From: Trichosporon coremiiforme
Lineage: Eukaryota > Basidiomycota > Tremellomycetes > Trichosporonales > Trichosporonaceae
Length of the DNA stretch: 64,000 bases
Assembly (NCBI GenBank): GCA_039545355.1
Contig: BCJJ01000002.1
Coordinates: 1,893,518-1,957,517 of the forward strand
Direction: 5' to 3'
Part shown: piece after piece, positions 46,147-57,700 of the stretch
Numbering within the stretch: the stretch's first letter is position 1
How the letters are laid out: every line of letters starts with the position of its first letter
Notes under the pieces: generated by a model
The model's input: the letters and a program-made list of their open reading frames with translations, nothing else
The model's database searches: none
What the model was told of the DNA's origin: nothing
Position numbers and translations under genes: made by a program

Positions 46147-49081
46147 ATGGCAACTCCGAACTCAGGCCCACTACGGGTTACGCGCCAAAGCATATCCCAC
46201 ATTGACATGCCTCCAGCCACACGTCCCATCCTCGCACACCGTCCTCACACCTACCCTCACCCCTCCTCCAGCTCGTCCCAAGCTGCAGTTTTATCATCAG
46301 AGAGCTCCTCAAGCCTTCCTCCGGCACCTGTCATCGACCCTTCCCTCCTCGCCGCCCACGCCCAGCCTCCTCTCGTCAATGGCGGGATCAGTCTTGCCAT
46401 GGTCGCTCCCAGCTACTCTCCCCAGGTCACCTCATCGTCGTCTGCCGGGGACCACCACGAAAATGCCCAGGACTACTTCAGTCATGCTGCTGCTGCGTTG
46501 TCGGCTGCCGGCCCCGACAACCCATTCAAGGACGACAAGGCATCGATACAGCATTGGGATGGCTTCACCGCTCCCCCACTTGTCACCATGCCGGACTGGC
46601 AGCAGCAGCCCCCCACTGCTGGCGAGCCGTCTCGACCGGCCCATGACCCGGACGCTCCCTACGATCTTGCCCGGAAAAAGGACGGCAAGATCGCTCGCCC
46701 CCCAAACGCCTGGATCCTCTATCGCTCCGAGATGCTCAAGCATCTGAGTGAGGGCAAACCTATCGAAGGGTTAGAGGCGGCGTTAGAGGAGCTCGACAAC
46801 CCGACCGAGGATCCGAAGGACGGCAAGAAGTCCAAGAAGTCTAACAAGAAGGCTCCGGCCAGGGGCTCACAGGAGCTCATAGGACAACTCGATAGTGGCA
46901 AGGGAGGTCGCGGCCTGCCCCAAGCCGAAATCAGCCGCGTTATCAGCGTTCTCTGGAAGAGAGAAGACCCCGAGCGTCGTCGCCACTACGAAAATCTCGC
47001 GGCCCAGGCCAAGGAAGAGGTGAGTTTCCATTCCGTCCCCCACTTTTATCTTTCCGCGTCGTTCAATGCATAAAGGCTTCTCGGAGCTTTCGCATTCGCA
47101 TGCACACGAAGCCCCGCACTCGTTTCACGCTCTAAAGGAGACAAGGCTGACTTTGTAAGCATAAAAAGTTGTACCCTGGTTACAAATTTCAACCTATGCG
47201 CAAGGACGAGAAGGCGGCGCACAAGGCGGCGAGGCAGCGCGAGCGCGACGTGTGCCGTCGCACTAAGGCTGGGGATAAGGGTGAGTGATGATGGCCCGGT
47301 GGCGCTCTGTGGCCTGTGTCGACGGCATTCGTATCATTGGTGCAACCTGAGACACACGCAGAGGACAATGGGCACCGCTGTAATCTAAGACGAAGCCAGG
47401 ACCTGACAATTCATTACAGCTGCCACCAAGATTACGCGCCGCCGCAACTCTCGTCACAAGCGGTCCCCTTCGGTGGAATTTGGCTCGACGCAATTGGAGC
47501 GAACAGATTCGTACTCCTCAAGCCATGCAAGCCAGTCTTCCGACCAGGGATACCTCCACGGTGTGCCTGTCGATGCCCTGGGTCCTCATCGTGAGTGGCG
47601 CTCGCCTGGCTCATATGACTTGCAGTATTGCGGAAACATTCCCGCCATCCCTCGGCCCCGTGTTGCCGACATTCCTACATCTATCACAGGGCTTGTTGGC
47701 TGTTATGCTGACGCCTCCCCCCCCCCCCCCCCNCCCCTTCGAAATTCTTTCGGCAGCTGACGTTCTCGCAGAAGGGCATCCCCTGTACATGTCGGCCACC
47801 CCGGCCCACTCGACGCCTGTCATGGGACACCTCATGTCGACCCCTTTCCCCTCCAGTTCTCGTTCCGGCTCTATCGCACTTTCTCTTCCGGGCACCTCGA
47901 GTTCACCCGAGTACCACCATGCCTTCGGTGTTGACCGCGGCGTCCCCATGTTCGCATCACAGTCCGACATGTCGTACGACGCCCTGCAGCAGAGCATCGA
48001 GTTCAACGACGCTCCGCCCATGATGGGATATTCGACAATGGCGAACGGATACGGCAACTCGGCGTATCTTCCTGGACGCCCACTTGCGTACGGCCAGCTG
48101 ATCGCTGCGGGGGGACGGCTGAACCACAACATTCCTGCCGCCACGCCCTACCAGTTCACCGCCATGAAGGTGCCCACCGAGTACCTCACGCACGTCCAGG
48201 GTAGCAACGAGTACACGGACGACACCATCACGGACCTGGCGGCTGTCTGGTGTGACATCGAGGAGCCGCCCGTGCCTTCGCCCGCACTTGCTGCGGCAGT
48301 CATTCCCCCCACCATCGGTGGACAGAGCGGCCAGACCTGGTCCGAGCACGAGCGTGTCCAAGGCGTCAACATGCAGCGCATTCCTATGGCTCCTCCTGGT
48401 GCCGGTCCGGACGCCGGGTGCACCGTGCCTCACTTCGTGAACCAGTACGAGAACAGCTCAGACAGTATCGTGACTTCGCAGACGGATCACCTCGAGGTGC
48501 CACGGATGGCCGCCAGCGCCCACAGCTCCCCTCTCAGCCAGCCAATTTTCTTTGACCCCTCCAAGCAGTCGCAGAATGGTGTGAAGGCCGAGCACACCCT
48601 GAGTCCTTCAATGAAGCATGCGATAACTCAGCGCGCGCAGGGCGGTGACATGCTCGGCCAAGGTCTCATGCCTTCCCCAGTCGATCAGTCGTTCCCTCAG
48701 AACGGCGCCCTCCGCCCTGTGCAGCAAGGTCCCATCGCCTCACCTCAGCCCGCATCGACTTACTACGACCCTAACAGCCCGTCGAACATGCTCGTTCCGA
48801 GGCACTTCTCCAACTCGCTCTTCCCCCTCTCGCCGACCGGAACCCAGCTCCCGTCCTGGGCGCAGGACAGGTCGTTCTCCTCCTCCAGCCAGCAAACGCA
48901 GATCATCCCTTCCATGTCAATGACTCCGAGACAGCTCCCTGGAGACGACTGGGAGGACGCCCCCAAGCCGCCTACCAACCTCGGCAGCCTAGTACTCCTC
49001 AGCCAGTCGGCCCCCGCTGGCGCCATGGTGCAGCCGAGTCAGCGACGTGTTGTGACCGGCTACGAGAACTCAGCAGTCTAA
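46147..49081 (+). CDS. HMG-box (MATA_HMG-type) transcription factor
   Basis: Exons are 46147-47019, 47160-47280, 47420-47590 and 47772-49081 (introns 140, 139 and 181 nt), giving 824 residues. The HMG box starts near residue 180 with IARPPNAWILYRSEMLKHL. A Lys-rich insertion of about 55 residues (~201-254) follows. The box then resumes with GLPQAEISRVISVLWKREDP, RRHYENLAAQAKEE and, in exon 2, HKKLYPGYKFQPMRK. The sequence type resembles fungal mating-type/pheromone-response HMG proteins (MATA_HMG, Prf1/Mat2-like), which bind DNA in the minor groove. A basic patch (TRRRNSRHKR) comes next; the remaining ~500 residues are Ser/Pro/Met-rich and disordered. The frame is open upstream but ctcaacATGgca is the best start. 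The third intron contains a poly(C) run with an undetermined base. The exact regulon is unknown. Confidence 0.88.
47717..47737 (+). repeat. Poly(C) tract with an undetermined base
   Basis: Sixteen C, one n (47733) and four C lie inside the third intron of the HMG gene, about 35 bp before the acceptor. A frame reads across the tract, but the ctgacgttctcgcag acceptor and phase agreement place it in the intron. Confidence 0.9.
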
Positions 49082-49866
49082 AGTCGCCGATGTGCACCGG
49101 CACCCAATGTCACCCTCTCCCCGATCAAGGCCCCAAATTCACTCCCCAACCATACACACGAGCATTGCCAAATGCGTTCCCCGCCCCCAGAGACGTCAAG
49201 GTCATTTATACGCACACCATGTGGCACGAATTTAATATCGCAGGAATCCTCCGACACTCTGCACCTCCAGCCGACATACACTCCAACACTGCAGCCAATA
49301 TCTCTTCGCCCACCGATCTGAACCCATCTTTGCTTTTCGCTCGTACTCTCATGCTCCTGCCGCGCGCGCCGCGCCCCGCTTGCCAGCCCTGCCAGCCCAG
49401 AGCCCTCTGCCGTTGTACCGTTGTAGACTCTGTTTGCCTCTATTTATGCCACTGTTTGTGTTACCCCGAGCCATCTCTAACCCTTCATTGCTGCGATACT
49501 CGCTTATATTGGAGGAAATTGCGTGCGGGGGCACGGGGTGCGAGGTGGGAGTCGAGTGCCACCGCACAGCTGAACCGAACAGGCGCCCGCTCCGACCAAG
49601 CCAGATGCACGCCGGTCCGGCGGTGCCTGAGCAAGATGGGCGGATCGTCAGGACTCGCGAGACTTGCAGGGTGGAGAAGATCGACCGTGGGAAAGTATTG
49701 ACGGGCTACCGTGGGAAACTATTGCCAGTGACGGTGGTGGAGGCAACGCCAATCGGACGGAAGCAAATAGGAAAGTCGAGTCCACGCGACTCGACGCGTC
49801 CACTGTCATGACGCTGAGCATCGCGTTTTGGGCATGCTCAATACCTCCACACGCATCAATAACACG
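49082..49866. other. 785-bp HMG/RFC2 intergenic region
   Basis: Contains the 3' flank of the HMG-box gene and the RFC2 promoter. No gene is evident. The proximal promoter carries an MluI-type cell-cycle box. Confidence 0.45.
49794..49799. promoter_or_regulatory. MCB-like element ACGCGT upstream of RFC2
   Basis: A perfect ACGCGT lies 68 bp before the RFC2 start, with a one-mismatch copy (ACGCGA) 5 bp to its left (49784-49789). ACGCGT is the MluI cell-cycle box bound by MBF-type factors that drive G1/S expression of replication genes in yeasts; its position upstream of a clamp-loader gene fits that role. Confidence 0.5.
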
Positions 49867-51294
49867 ATGGCGGCGACACTCACGCAGAAGCAGACGCATA
49901 CGATCGACCCGAAGCTCCAGCCATGGGTTGAGAAGTAGTGAGTACACGCGGCGATGTAGGTGGAGCCGCCGTCTGGGTACGATCTCTGCACTGCTGCCCG
50001 AGCTCCCTGAGGTCAGCTAACGCCCAGCCGCCCGAAGACGATTGACGATGTGTCAAGTCAGGACAACACCGTCGCTGTGCTCAGGAAGGCTCTGATGAGC
50101 ACAAACGTGAGTCTCCCTGTCCATTACTCCCTCCTCGTTGCCCACGCTCCAGGCTTCCCCATCATCGCTGTGGCATGGGGTGTCAAGAAGCTGACCCCAG
50201 CTCCCTCACATGCTCTTCTACGGCCCTCCCGGAACGGGCAAGACGTCCACGATCCTCGCTCTCGCTCGCCAACTCTTCGGCCCCGACCTGTTCAAGTCGC
50301 GCGTGCTCGAGCTGAACGCATCCGACGAGCGCGGTATCTCGGTCGTGCGCGAGAAGATCAAGACGTTCGCGCGCGAGACGCCGCGCCACAACCCCGGCGT
50401 CGCGAGCGACGGCAAGGAGTACCCGTGTCCGCCGTACAAGCTCATCATCCTCGATGAGGCGGACTCAATGACGCAGGACGCGCAGAGTGCGCTGAGGCGT
50501 ATCATGGAGACGTACTCGAGGATCACGCGGTTCTGTCTCGTGTGCAACTATGTTACGAGGTGAGTTTTCCTCGCTTCCTCTCCTCCTCCCCTTCCCTTCT
50601 TCAAGCCATTCAAGTTAAAATAAAGGATGGGTTCCGACTCAAACATCCGCTAACGCTCAGGATCATTGAGCCCGTCGCCTCGCGCTGCTCCAAGTTCCGT
50701 TTCCGCCCACTCGAGCAGAGCTCCTCGCAGGCGCGTATCGAGATGATCGCAGAGAACGAGGGCGTGCAGGCCGACCCGGGCGTGCTCGAGCTCATCCTGC
50801 AGCTCGCAGGCGGAGATCTCCGCAAGGCCATCACGTACCTCCAGACAGCGCAGAGACTGCACCAGGCGTCCGACCCGCCGACGCCAATCACGGCGATGAG
50901 TGGTAAGTGGCGCGGCAGCAGCTAGTCGCTGTGAGAGCAAGAGCTGACAGCAGTACACGAGATTTCGGGCGTCGTCCCCTCGTTCGTCATCGACAACCTT
51001 CTCCGCTCGATGGGCATCGAGCCCGGCTCAGGCCTCAATCTCTCCCTGGCGAGCGGGTTCGAGGGCGTGCGCAAGGCCGTCCGCTCTGTCGGACGCCAGG
51101 GCTGGTCCACGGGTCAGGTGCTTGAGCAGATGCACGATGCACTGATCCCGCTCGCCGCCGTTCCGACTATAGCAAAGTCGAATGCGGCGCTCGCGATTGC
51201 CGAGTGCGACAAGGCGCTCTGCGAGGGCGGTGACGAGGAGCTGCAGCTGCTCGAGTGCTGTCTCAGGATCAAGGAGGCTATGGATAAGGCGTGA
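49867..51294 (+). CDS. RFC2: Replication factor C subunit 2 (clamp loader)
   Basis: AAA+ subunit of the RFC pentamer that loads PCNA at primer-template junctions, also used in checkpoint clamp loaders. Exons are 49867-49937, 50028-50106, 50201-50559, 50661-50902 and 50954-51294, giving 363 residues (yeast Rfc2 is 353). Visible motifs: [14 protein letters not shown] at the N-terminus, Walker A GPPGTGKT (58-65), [10 protein letters not shown], Walker B DEAD (135-138), sensor region [10 protein letters not shown], and the arginine-finger motif SRC (177-179) in [11 protein letters not shown]. The helical C-terminal collar follows (..[17 protein letters not shown].., ..[10 protein letters not shown]). 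Similarity is closest to yeast Rfc2/human RFC4 rather than Rfc3-5. Four introns of 90, 94, 101 and 51 nt. Confidence 0.96.
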
Positions 51295-51741
51295 GCGGAC
51301 GGCCGAGCGAATCGAGACCGCCACGGCAAGATAGGGGAGTGCATCATAGAGCGCTGTAGGCGAGGAAGGAAGGCAGAGAGGAAGCTGTACGATAAGAGCA
51401 AGTCATGCATGTAATCTGATTAGACTTTGGATAGTCTCGCGTGGAAGAACGCTAATCGGTGACTAATATCAATTAGCGGCGGAAGCATCAGCTTCGACCT
51501 CCACTCTCGGCGTCATTGACCAGGAATTTGAGTCTGGACGTCCAAGCGCCCCGATCAGGCAGTCAGCAACAACAACTATCCTCTCCTAGACTCGATAAAC
51601 ACCTTCCTGCTCACTTCCCCCCTCTATTTTTTAGTCTGCTCAATCGCCTAGACTAGACTCGACTCGACTCGCCTAGCCTCCACCCCGAGCGACTGTTCAC
51701 CACCTCAACTTCCTTCCGACTGAACACCTGAAGGAAGCAGC
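51295..51741. other. 447-bp RFC2/CGI121 intergenic region
   Basis: Same-strand gap holding the RFC2 3' end and the CGI121 promoter. It has a short simple repeat of actcg units (tagactagactcgactcgactcg near 51,650-51,670) and no gene. Confidence 0.45.
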
Positions 51742-52625
51742 ATGGAGACATACACCCTCGCCCAGCTACCGCCAGCCTACCGCCGACTGTCGATTGCGTA
51801 TTTCGACAATGTGGCGAACGCAGCCGAAATCAAGAAGGAACTCGTGCGGAGTGCACTGATGGAGGGGCCGGAGGGAGATGCGGCAAGGCGGAGGATGGAT
51901 TTTGCCTTTGTCGAGGCGGACGTGGTGAGTCCGGTCTTCTTCCCTCACTACTTCTTTCCTCCCAGCTTCACCTTTCACCTCGCCGAACAAGCTAGCGAAA
52001 CACAGAGGAAATAGGAAGAAGGGAGAGTAGGGAGAGGAGGGAGAAGCTGGTGCGATCTCTGAATTTAGCTGACTCCCAGATCGTGTCGAGACTGCACCTA
52101 CTCACGGCCATCCAGACCGCGCTCCTGACCTCGCTCCCGCAACCCTCTTCCACTTCCACTTCATCAACCCCGTCCGCGACCCCCTCTGCTACACCGACAC
52201 CAACCTATGAGCTGCCGGAATCACCCCCGCTCAAGACGAAAACGCACAACATCCACTCCGAGATTCTCCTGGCGCTGAACACGAACAACAATATCTCGGA
52301 CGCGCTCCGCGCCTACTCTGTTTCTGACAAGACGAAGCGTCTCCTCGTTGTGCGGATAGGTCCTGACTCCTCTTCTCCCTCCTCTTCAGACCCCTCAGCC
52401 TCGCCGGCATCGGAGAAAGAGCTCTATGAGCAGATCGTCTCGATCGTTGAGGGAAACCTGGCGAGCTTGGACACGCTCGAGTCTCATGCCGACTGGAAAC
52501 GCGTCGACAAACTGTACAAGCTCGCTGAGCTGAATGCGGCCGTCAAGGGACTGGGTGAGGAGGAAAGGCTACAGCGCAAGCGTGCCGCTGTCGTCGGCAC
52601 CGTCGCCGTCAAGCCGAGCACGTGA
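51742..52625 (+). CDS. CGI121: KEOPS/EKC complex subunit Cgi121
   Basis: Accessory subunit of the KEOPS complex (Kae1-Bud32-Cgi121-Pcc1), which makes the t6A modification of tRNA and affects telomeres and transcription in yeast; Cgi121 binds the Bud32 kinase. Two exons, 51742-51924 and 52080-52625, give 242 residues. Family features: the N-terminal LSIAYFDNVANAAEIKKELV strand-helix, the central THNIHSEILLALNTNNNISDAL block with the Asn-rich loop and SDKTKRLLVV, and a helical C-terminus (..DWKRVDKLYKLAELNA..). A Ser/Thr/Pro-rich insertion (~80-105, SSTSTSSTPSATPS) and another near 145-160 enlarge it beyond the yeast protein (181 aa). It ends 148 bp from the stop of COG1, tail to tail. Confidence 0.87.
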
Positions 52626-52773
52626 TGCATCATCTACATGTCTAGACGATTGGGTGCTGCTGTTTACTGACGGTCTATTGATTTGGTCTACATTGTGCTG
52701 AAGTGTGCCTACGATGGAGCTCGCCGCTCTTGCCCTCGCGGACCTGGCCACCCGTCACGTTCGCTGCGCTCGC

Positions 52774-55696
52774 TCATGCCACAATGGACAGGAGGCCAAA
52801 ACGCTTGCCCGGCTTCGCGACCGCGATGGGGGACTTGAACCCGGTTCCGCTTGCGCGACCAAGTTGTGGCGCTCCCAGGCGGAGAAGAGCCGCGTTGCGT
52901 TCCCTCGTCTGCTGAGCGACGGCGGGGAGGTGCTGCGTAAGAGGCGCGAGGGTGAGCTGCGTCCGGCGGAGATGTTCCTCGACCGAGCTCTCGAGCTTTT
53001 CCCGTAGCTCGCTGGGAGCCTGTAACGTCAACTTCGCGTCCGCACAGCCTGCAGCAGAATGCAGTGAGAAACCACTCACCTTGTTCAGGAGCGAGCTGAC
53101 TGTCGAGTCGGAAATCAGGTCCGAGGCAGGCGTACCGCTGAGACGGAGCAGGAACGCGAGATCGAACGCGGCCTGTGCCGATGCCCGCTCGTCGGCGACT
53201 GAGGCCCAGTCCAGCCCCAGCGCCTTCTCGATGAACGCCCGCAAAAGGCTCTCGACGACGGGCAGCTGAACGCCAGGCGGCACGCCGAGGCGCTTCACGC
53301 CGCTGCTGAGCTCCATTAGGGCTTTCGTCGCCGGGTCCGAGACGCGCGACGGCAGCTCGGAGCTGACTGGGTGCAGCTTCAGGATCGGCTTCAGCAGTGC
53401 CAGCGCGCGGGAGACACTCTTGCCTTGCCACTGCACCAGGGAGGAGGCGTGCGTCTCCATCAGCGCGGACTTGATGCCGCCTGTTGTCAGCTATGCGGTA
53501 GTGCTTCGAAGCTGAGGCAAAAGGGGAACTTACTCAGATCAACTTCCGTGCCTCCCACGAGGTCGTTAAGGAACGGCGAAGCGTGCATGAGGTACAGCGC
53601 GATGCGGCCCACGAACAGCTCGGCCGCGACGCTTCCCGTCGCGTCGCGGTGTCCGCCCGCGTCGGCGAGCACGTCGTCGAGCACCTTGACGAGCGCGTGC
53701 AGCGCGCTCTTCAGCTTCTCCCTGTAGTCATTGTACAGGCTCGCGGGGAGGCCCGCGAGGTCGAGCTTGATGTCCTGCGCCGCGTCCTCGAGCAGGGCCA
53801 TGATGCCGTCGAGCAAGGGCGTGCGGAACAGGGAGCGCTTCTTCAGCGCTGACAGGAAGTGTTCCGTGGCCGTGCCGCCCGTACCCGCAGAGACGGTCGG
53901 GAAGTGGATGTCAGAGAACATGAACGCCTCGCAATGGTTGTCGAGTCCCGAGTCCTGCCCACTCCGCACCTGCGCCGCGGCGGCCGTCAACTTGGACGAC
54001 AGCGACGTCACGATCGTGTCCAGCTTCGTCGTCCAGATCTCCTGCACGCGCGAACCCCACTCGGACTCCAGAGCTGCCGCGATCTGCGACTCGAACACCT
54101 CATCGTCGCTCAGGATCTCGCGAAGCGACTCGCGCACAGACCACACGTCCGACACGGCCGAGAGCTGCTGGACCCACGCAGGCACCGTTTCCCGGAGCAC
54201 GTCGACGGCAGAAGACTGCCACGGCCCGAGCTTCTCCTTCAGCTGCGGCGCGCCCGCTGGCGGGATGAATGGCGTGAAGCCCGTGACGGACGGGGGGAGG
54301 TAGCGGAGGAGGATCTGGGAGGAGGGGAGAGATTGGATGACACGCACGGCCGAAACGGGCGGCGTGTCGCCGTGCCCGAGACCTGCCCGTGGTGGGAGCG
54401 GGAGAGAGATGGACGCAAGACGCGAGGCTCGGCGGTGGTGCCCCAGCGCCGCGACCGGCTGCGTCTGCACGACCGGCACCTCCTCGCCAACCTGGACAAG
54501 GCGGATCGACTCGGCGAGAATGCTCTCGCCCGCGCTGAAGCGCTTCTCGAAGATTGACTTGGCCAACGTCACCGCGTCCAGCAGCACGTGCACCGCCTCC
54601 GATATCGCCTTCGTCGTGTCCTCGCCCTGGTGCTTCGAATCGACCCGCGACATTCGCCGTTGCCGCTTCGACATCGTTGGCGCGTGCAGGATCTCGCGGA
54701 CAGCCCGCAAACGCTGAGACAGTAGCAGGTCGAGCGCCTCCGATACTGGCGTCTCGTCCAGCAAAATAATCGCGAGCAGCGTGTCCGACCCAGCCTTCGC
54801 GTCGAGCTTATGTCGTGATCGGAGCGCAGCCGTCGCTCGCTGCACGATCTGCTGTCGGAACGGGAGCAGCGTCGCCCACTGCTTCTCCATCAGCGGCAGG
54901 TATGTCTGGGGGTCAGCTGGAAACAACATTATGGTAGCTTCGCAGACTCACCCTGTTGGCGCTTTCCGGCATGTCCGCCAGGCTATCCTTGGCGACGCGG
55001 GCGACGAGCCAGAGGAACGCCGCCGAGAGATAGTCGTGGTGGGAGAGATAAGAATAGAGAGCTTCTGGCGTGTCGATCAGGAGCTTCATGTGCGCTGCGA
55101 TCGGCAGCATTGTCGCGACGTCCTCCCCTTCTGAGGACTGTTCGGGAACAATCTCCCCGCTCGCCAGCTCTGTCGGGTTCGCACAGGCGCCAGCTACTGT
55201 CCGCAAACTCGAGCTCAACCGGAGCGACGACTCGTGCAACGCCGTGATTTGCGAGGCGCTCGTCAGAAGATCACGGTAGCGAGTTCTGTATCGTTAGCTC
55301 ACACGCCTCGGGTTTTGCGGCTCACCCGACCATGCTTCGCAGCTCGGACTGCTTGTTCAGCGCATCGGTCCGCATCTTCGCCTCGACTCGCTTGACCTCG
55401 TTGACCGGTAGCCGCCGGAAGACATCGTCCGGCTCCATGCCCGCCCAGTCGCGATCGTTTGCCGGTTCATACTTTCCCCGGGCGCTTGACGCGGTTGATA
55501 CTGATGAAGGCGGGTGAACGGCGCTCAGCGTACTTGGGCGACGAACGTAGGAGGGAGCTGGGCCACCGAGATTCGTGGATGTCCGTGATCGTGTTCCCCG
55601 GCGAGACGGGACGGGACTCCACCCGCTTCCCGAGCTCTGGGAGTTCGGCGACATGGGTGACGCGCTCGGACGCCTCGGCGTCGTCCTCGCCGACAT
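52774..55696 (-). CDS. COG1: Conserved oligomeric Golgi complex subunit 1
   Basis: Lobe subunit of the COG tethering complex for retrograde intra-Golgi traffic. Exons are 55696-55326, 55285-54952, 54905-53534, 53480-53080 and 53019-52774, giving 907 residues. The disordered Ser/Pro-rich first ~75 residues precede the conserved Cog1 start: DDVFRRLPVNEVKRVEAKMR.., KQSELRSMVGTRYRDLLTSASQI, the CATCHR-type N-terminal coiled coil. Helical repeats follow (..DTPEALYSYLSHHDYLSAAFLWLVAR.., LPFRQQIVQRATAALR) as in other COG/exocyst subunits. The last intron (53079-53020) is 60 nt, a multiple of three without a stop. The gene diverges from the TTI2-like gene with only 183 bp between ATGs. Confidence 0.92.
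53020..53079 (-). other. 60-nt in-frame intron of COG1
   Basis: GTGAGT donor and TTACAG acceptor enclose 60 nt that keep frame and contain no stop, adding 20 residues if retained (VSGFSLHSAAGCADAKLTLQ). Its phase and GTGAGT donor match the other introns, so splicing is the default call. Confidence 0.65.
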
Positions 55697-55879
55697 GGTG
55701 ATGGGATTGCTGTTGTGACCGGCTGGCTCACGACTGAAGTTGCCTCATGGACGTGTCTGCCAGGCGGGCATCGTGCCTGAAATGTGGCCACCGTGGGAGA
55801 ATGACGCTGTGTTGCTGAACCGCAGATCACCGAGTGCCGATGTGAGGTTCGTCAACATTCTTATCCACTCAGCATCATC
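55697..55879. promoter_or_regulatory. Compact bidirectional promoter, COG1/TTI2-like
   Basis: Only 183 bp separate the two divergent ATGs, so core promoters and leaders of both genes must overlap or nearly so. No TATA consensus is seen. Confidence 0.5.
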
Positions 55880-57478
55880 ATGCCGCTTATCGAAGAGATC
55901 GAGGACGACAAGCCGCGGTCGCCGTCTCCTATCAAGCTTGAGGAGATCACCGATGAGGAGGATGAGAAGCCTCGGAAATCCAAGGCCCCTCCACCTCCTC
56001 CGGCTGCGACCTCGGCACCACCCTCCTCCCCGGCCTCCGAATTTCAGAAGAAGCTGCAGGACCTGACATCGAAGATGGTTCTTCCGTCTGATCTTCTGCC
56101 AGCGTTCATGAGTGAACAGGCTGGTGAGTTGTTCTGACTCGCCGGATAGCGGCTCGAAACCTGACCTCAGCGCCGATCGTCTTCGAGTCGTACAAAGACC
56201 AGGTACAGAAATGCCTCGCTCAGCTCTTCCCTCTCATTCAAACGCCTGACTGGGCGTCTCTTTCGTTTAAGGAGCAAGCTTCCACTTTAGCCCTGATACT
56301 TCGTCTTCGAGGGAACGATGTTTGGACTTCTTCCGGTATCTGTGACATGGTCGACAGTGAGTTACACGGCAGGGCAGTGGGTTAGAACTGACGGCAGATA
56401 TCGTGTCTGCTTCTGGCGTTGATCCCACCGACCTTTCAAAGTACATTCTGAACTCCATTCTGCGACCTCTCTTCTCTCCGCACCCGTACATCTCGAACAA
56501 CAGGGCCGTGGTGAAGCCACTGGGCGGGGCGGAGGCTATGGATGATCTGCAGGAGACGTCGACGTATAAGGCGCAGAATGGCTGGGGCAGCGCCAACCTC
56601 CTGCACTGGTCGAGCTCTGTTCTTCCTCCGATACAGCTGGAGAAGCATCTGAACCTCATCCTCCCGCCGACATTGACGATGATGGACGACTGGGAGCCGT
56701 TTTGGCGGCTAAAGGGCATCTGGGTGCTCAGCGGATGGTTGAAGAACATGGACAAGGAGGAGCTGAAGCGGAGGAACTTGAACAGCCTCCTGCTTAAATC
56801 GCTTCTGCACACCCTCAGCCTTCATGCCAAGGACTCGGGCGTCGTTCTGAATACGATTGTTGGCTATCTTCTGGATGACTTCAAGGGCGAGAAGCGAGCC
56901 GACATCTTGAACGAGATCGTCGACAAGGCGTGCATCTCAGCCTGGTCTTACGCCAGTGGTGAAGACGCTAAGATGATGCTCATCCAGGCAGCCGTGGACT
57001 GGGAGACAATGTGTGGTGTGCTCGGCACGGGAATAGCCAGGTGGCTAAAGGTGATCTGAAACTCTCTGCTTCTGTTAGCTGACAGTAGGCCGTCATCCCT
57101 TCTCTTCTTGCTCCCCTCGAGATCCCCCCTATGCCGAGCAATCTGCTTCATTTGAAGGCAAACCTGTCGGCATTGCTCGCTACTGCACAGACTCTGAAGG
57201 GGACAGGTCGCATCACGAGATGGCGTGGTCAGATCCTGAACATGGTTGCGAAGATGTGGGTGATGCTCTGCGAAAGGTGGCCCGGGGAGGGCGGAGCAGA
57301 CATGGTCGACGACTCGAACGGCAGCAAGAAGGAGCAGGTTGCCCATATCAAGTCGCTCGCCCGCGGCATCTGTGACCTGATCGCTTTGGAGTGCCCATCG
57401 GTACGGACGAGCGAGTTCCAGTCCCTCCTCGACCTGAACAAAGCGATGTTCGCTCCATTGGTTTCTGCTCCCGCATAG
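55880..57478 (+). CDS. TTI2: TTI2-like protein (Tel2-interacting, TTT complex)
   Basis: Exons are 55880-56123, 56171-56356, 56398-57050 and 57089-57478 (introns 47, 41 and 38 nt), giving 490 residues. The acidic/Pro-rich first ~55 residues are disordered; the rest is alpha-helical and HEAT-like. The block VLPPIQLEKHLNLILPPTLTMMDDWEPFWRLKGIWVLSGWL matches the pattern of TTI2 (leucine-rich ILPP-LTLLDD followed by a tryptophan/lysine helix). Further helices are DFKGEKRADILNEIVDKA and LLHLKANLSALLATAQ. TTI2, with Tel2 and Tti1, is a co-chaperone for folding PIKK kinases (Tor, Mec1, Tel1). Identification rests on this block and on overall size and helicity, so it is moderate. One donor (GTGATC at 57051) is weaker than usual but phase fits. 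Confidence 0.62.
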
Positions 57479-57700
57479 ACTCCATAGCATTCATGTTGTA
57501 CTATCTCTACAGTCCATCTACTCAGAGCTCTGGTTGTATGCATTACTTCGCCGCATCCAGGCCCAGATTCTGGGACAATAACATCTTTGCCACCAACCTC
57601 CACTTTGGACGATGCGGTTTTGCTCCCGCGCCGCTTGCAGGTTCGATCAACAAAACGTCACTTGAAAGTTGTTCCTCCAACGTATCCATACCCGTCATCA

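Noticed and set aside
47591..47771. Poly-proline coding segment in the HMG protein
   Set aside because: GTGAGT donor, ctgac branch and cag acceptor with matching phase show this is an intron.
46147..49081. Mating-type locus
   Set aside because: An HMG box of MATA type alone does not define a MAT locus; no pheromone, receptor or homeodomain genes are nearby, so only a regulator is claimed.
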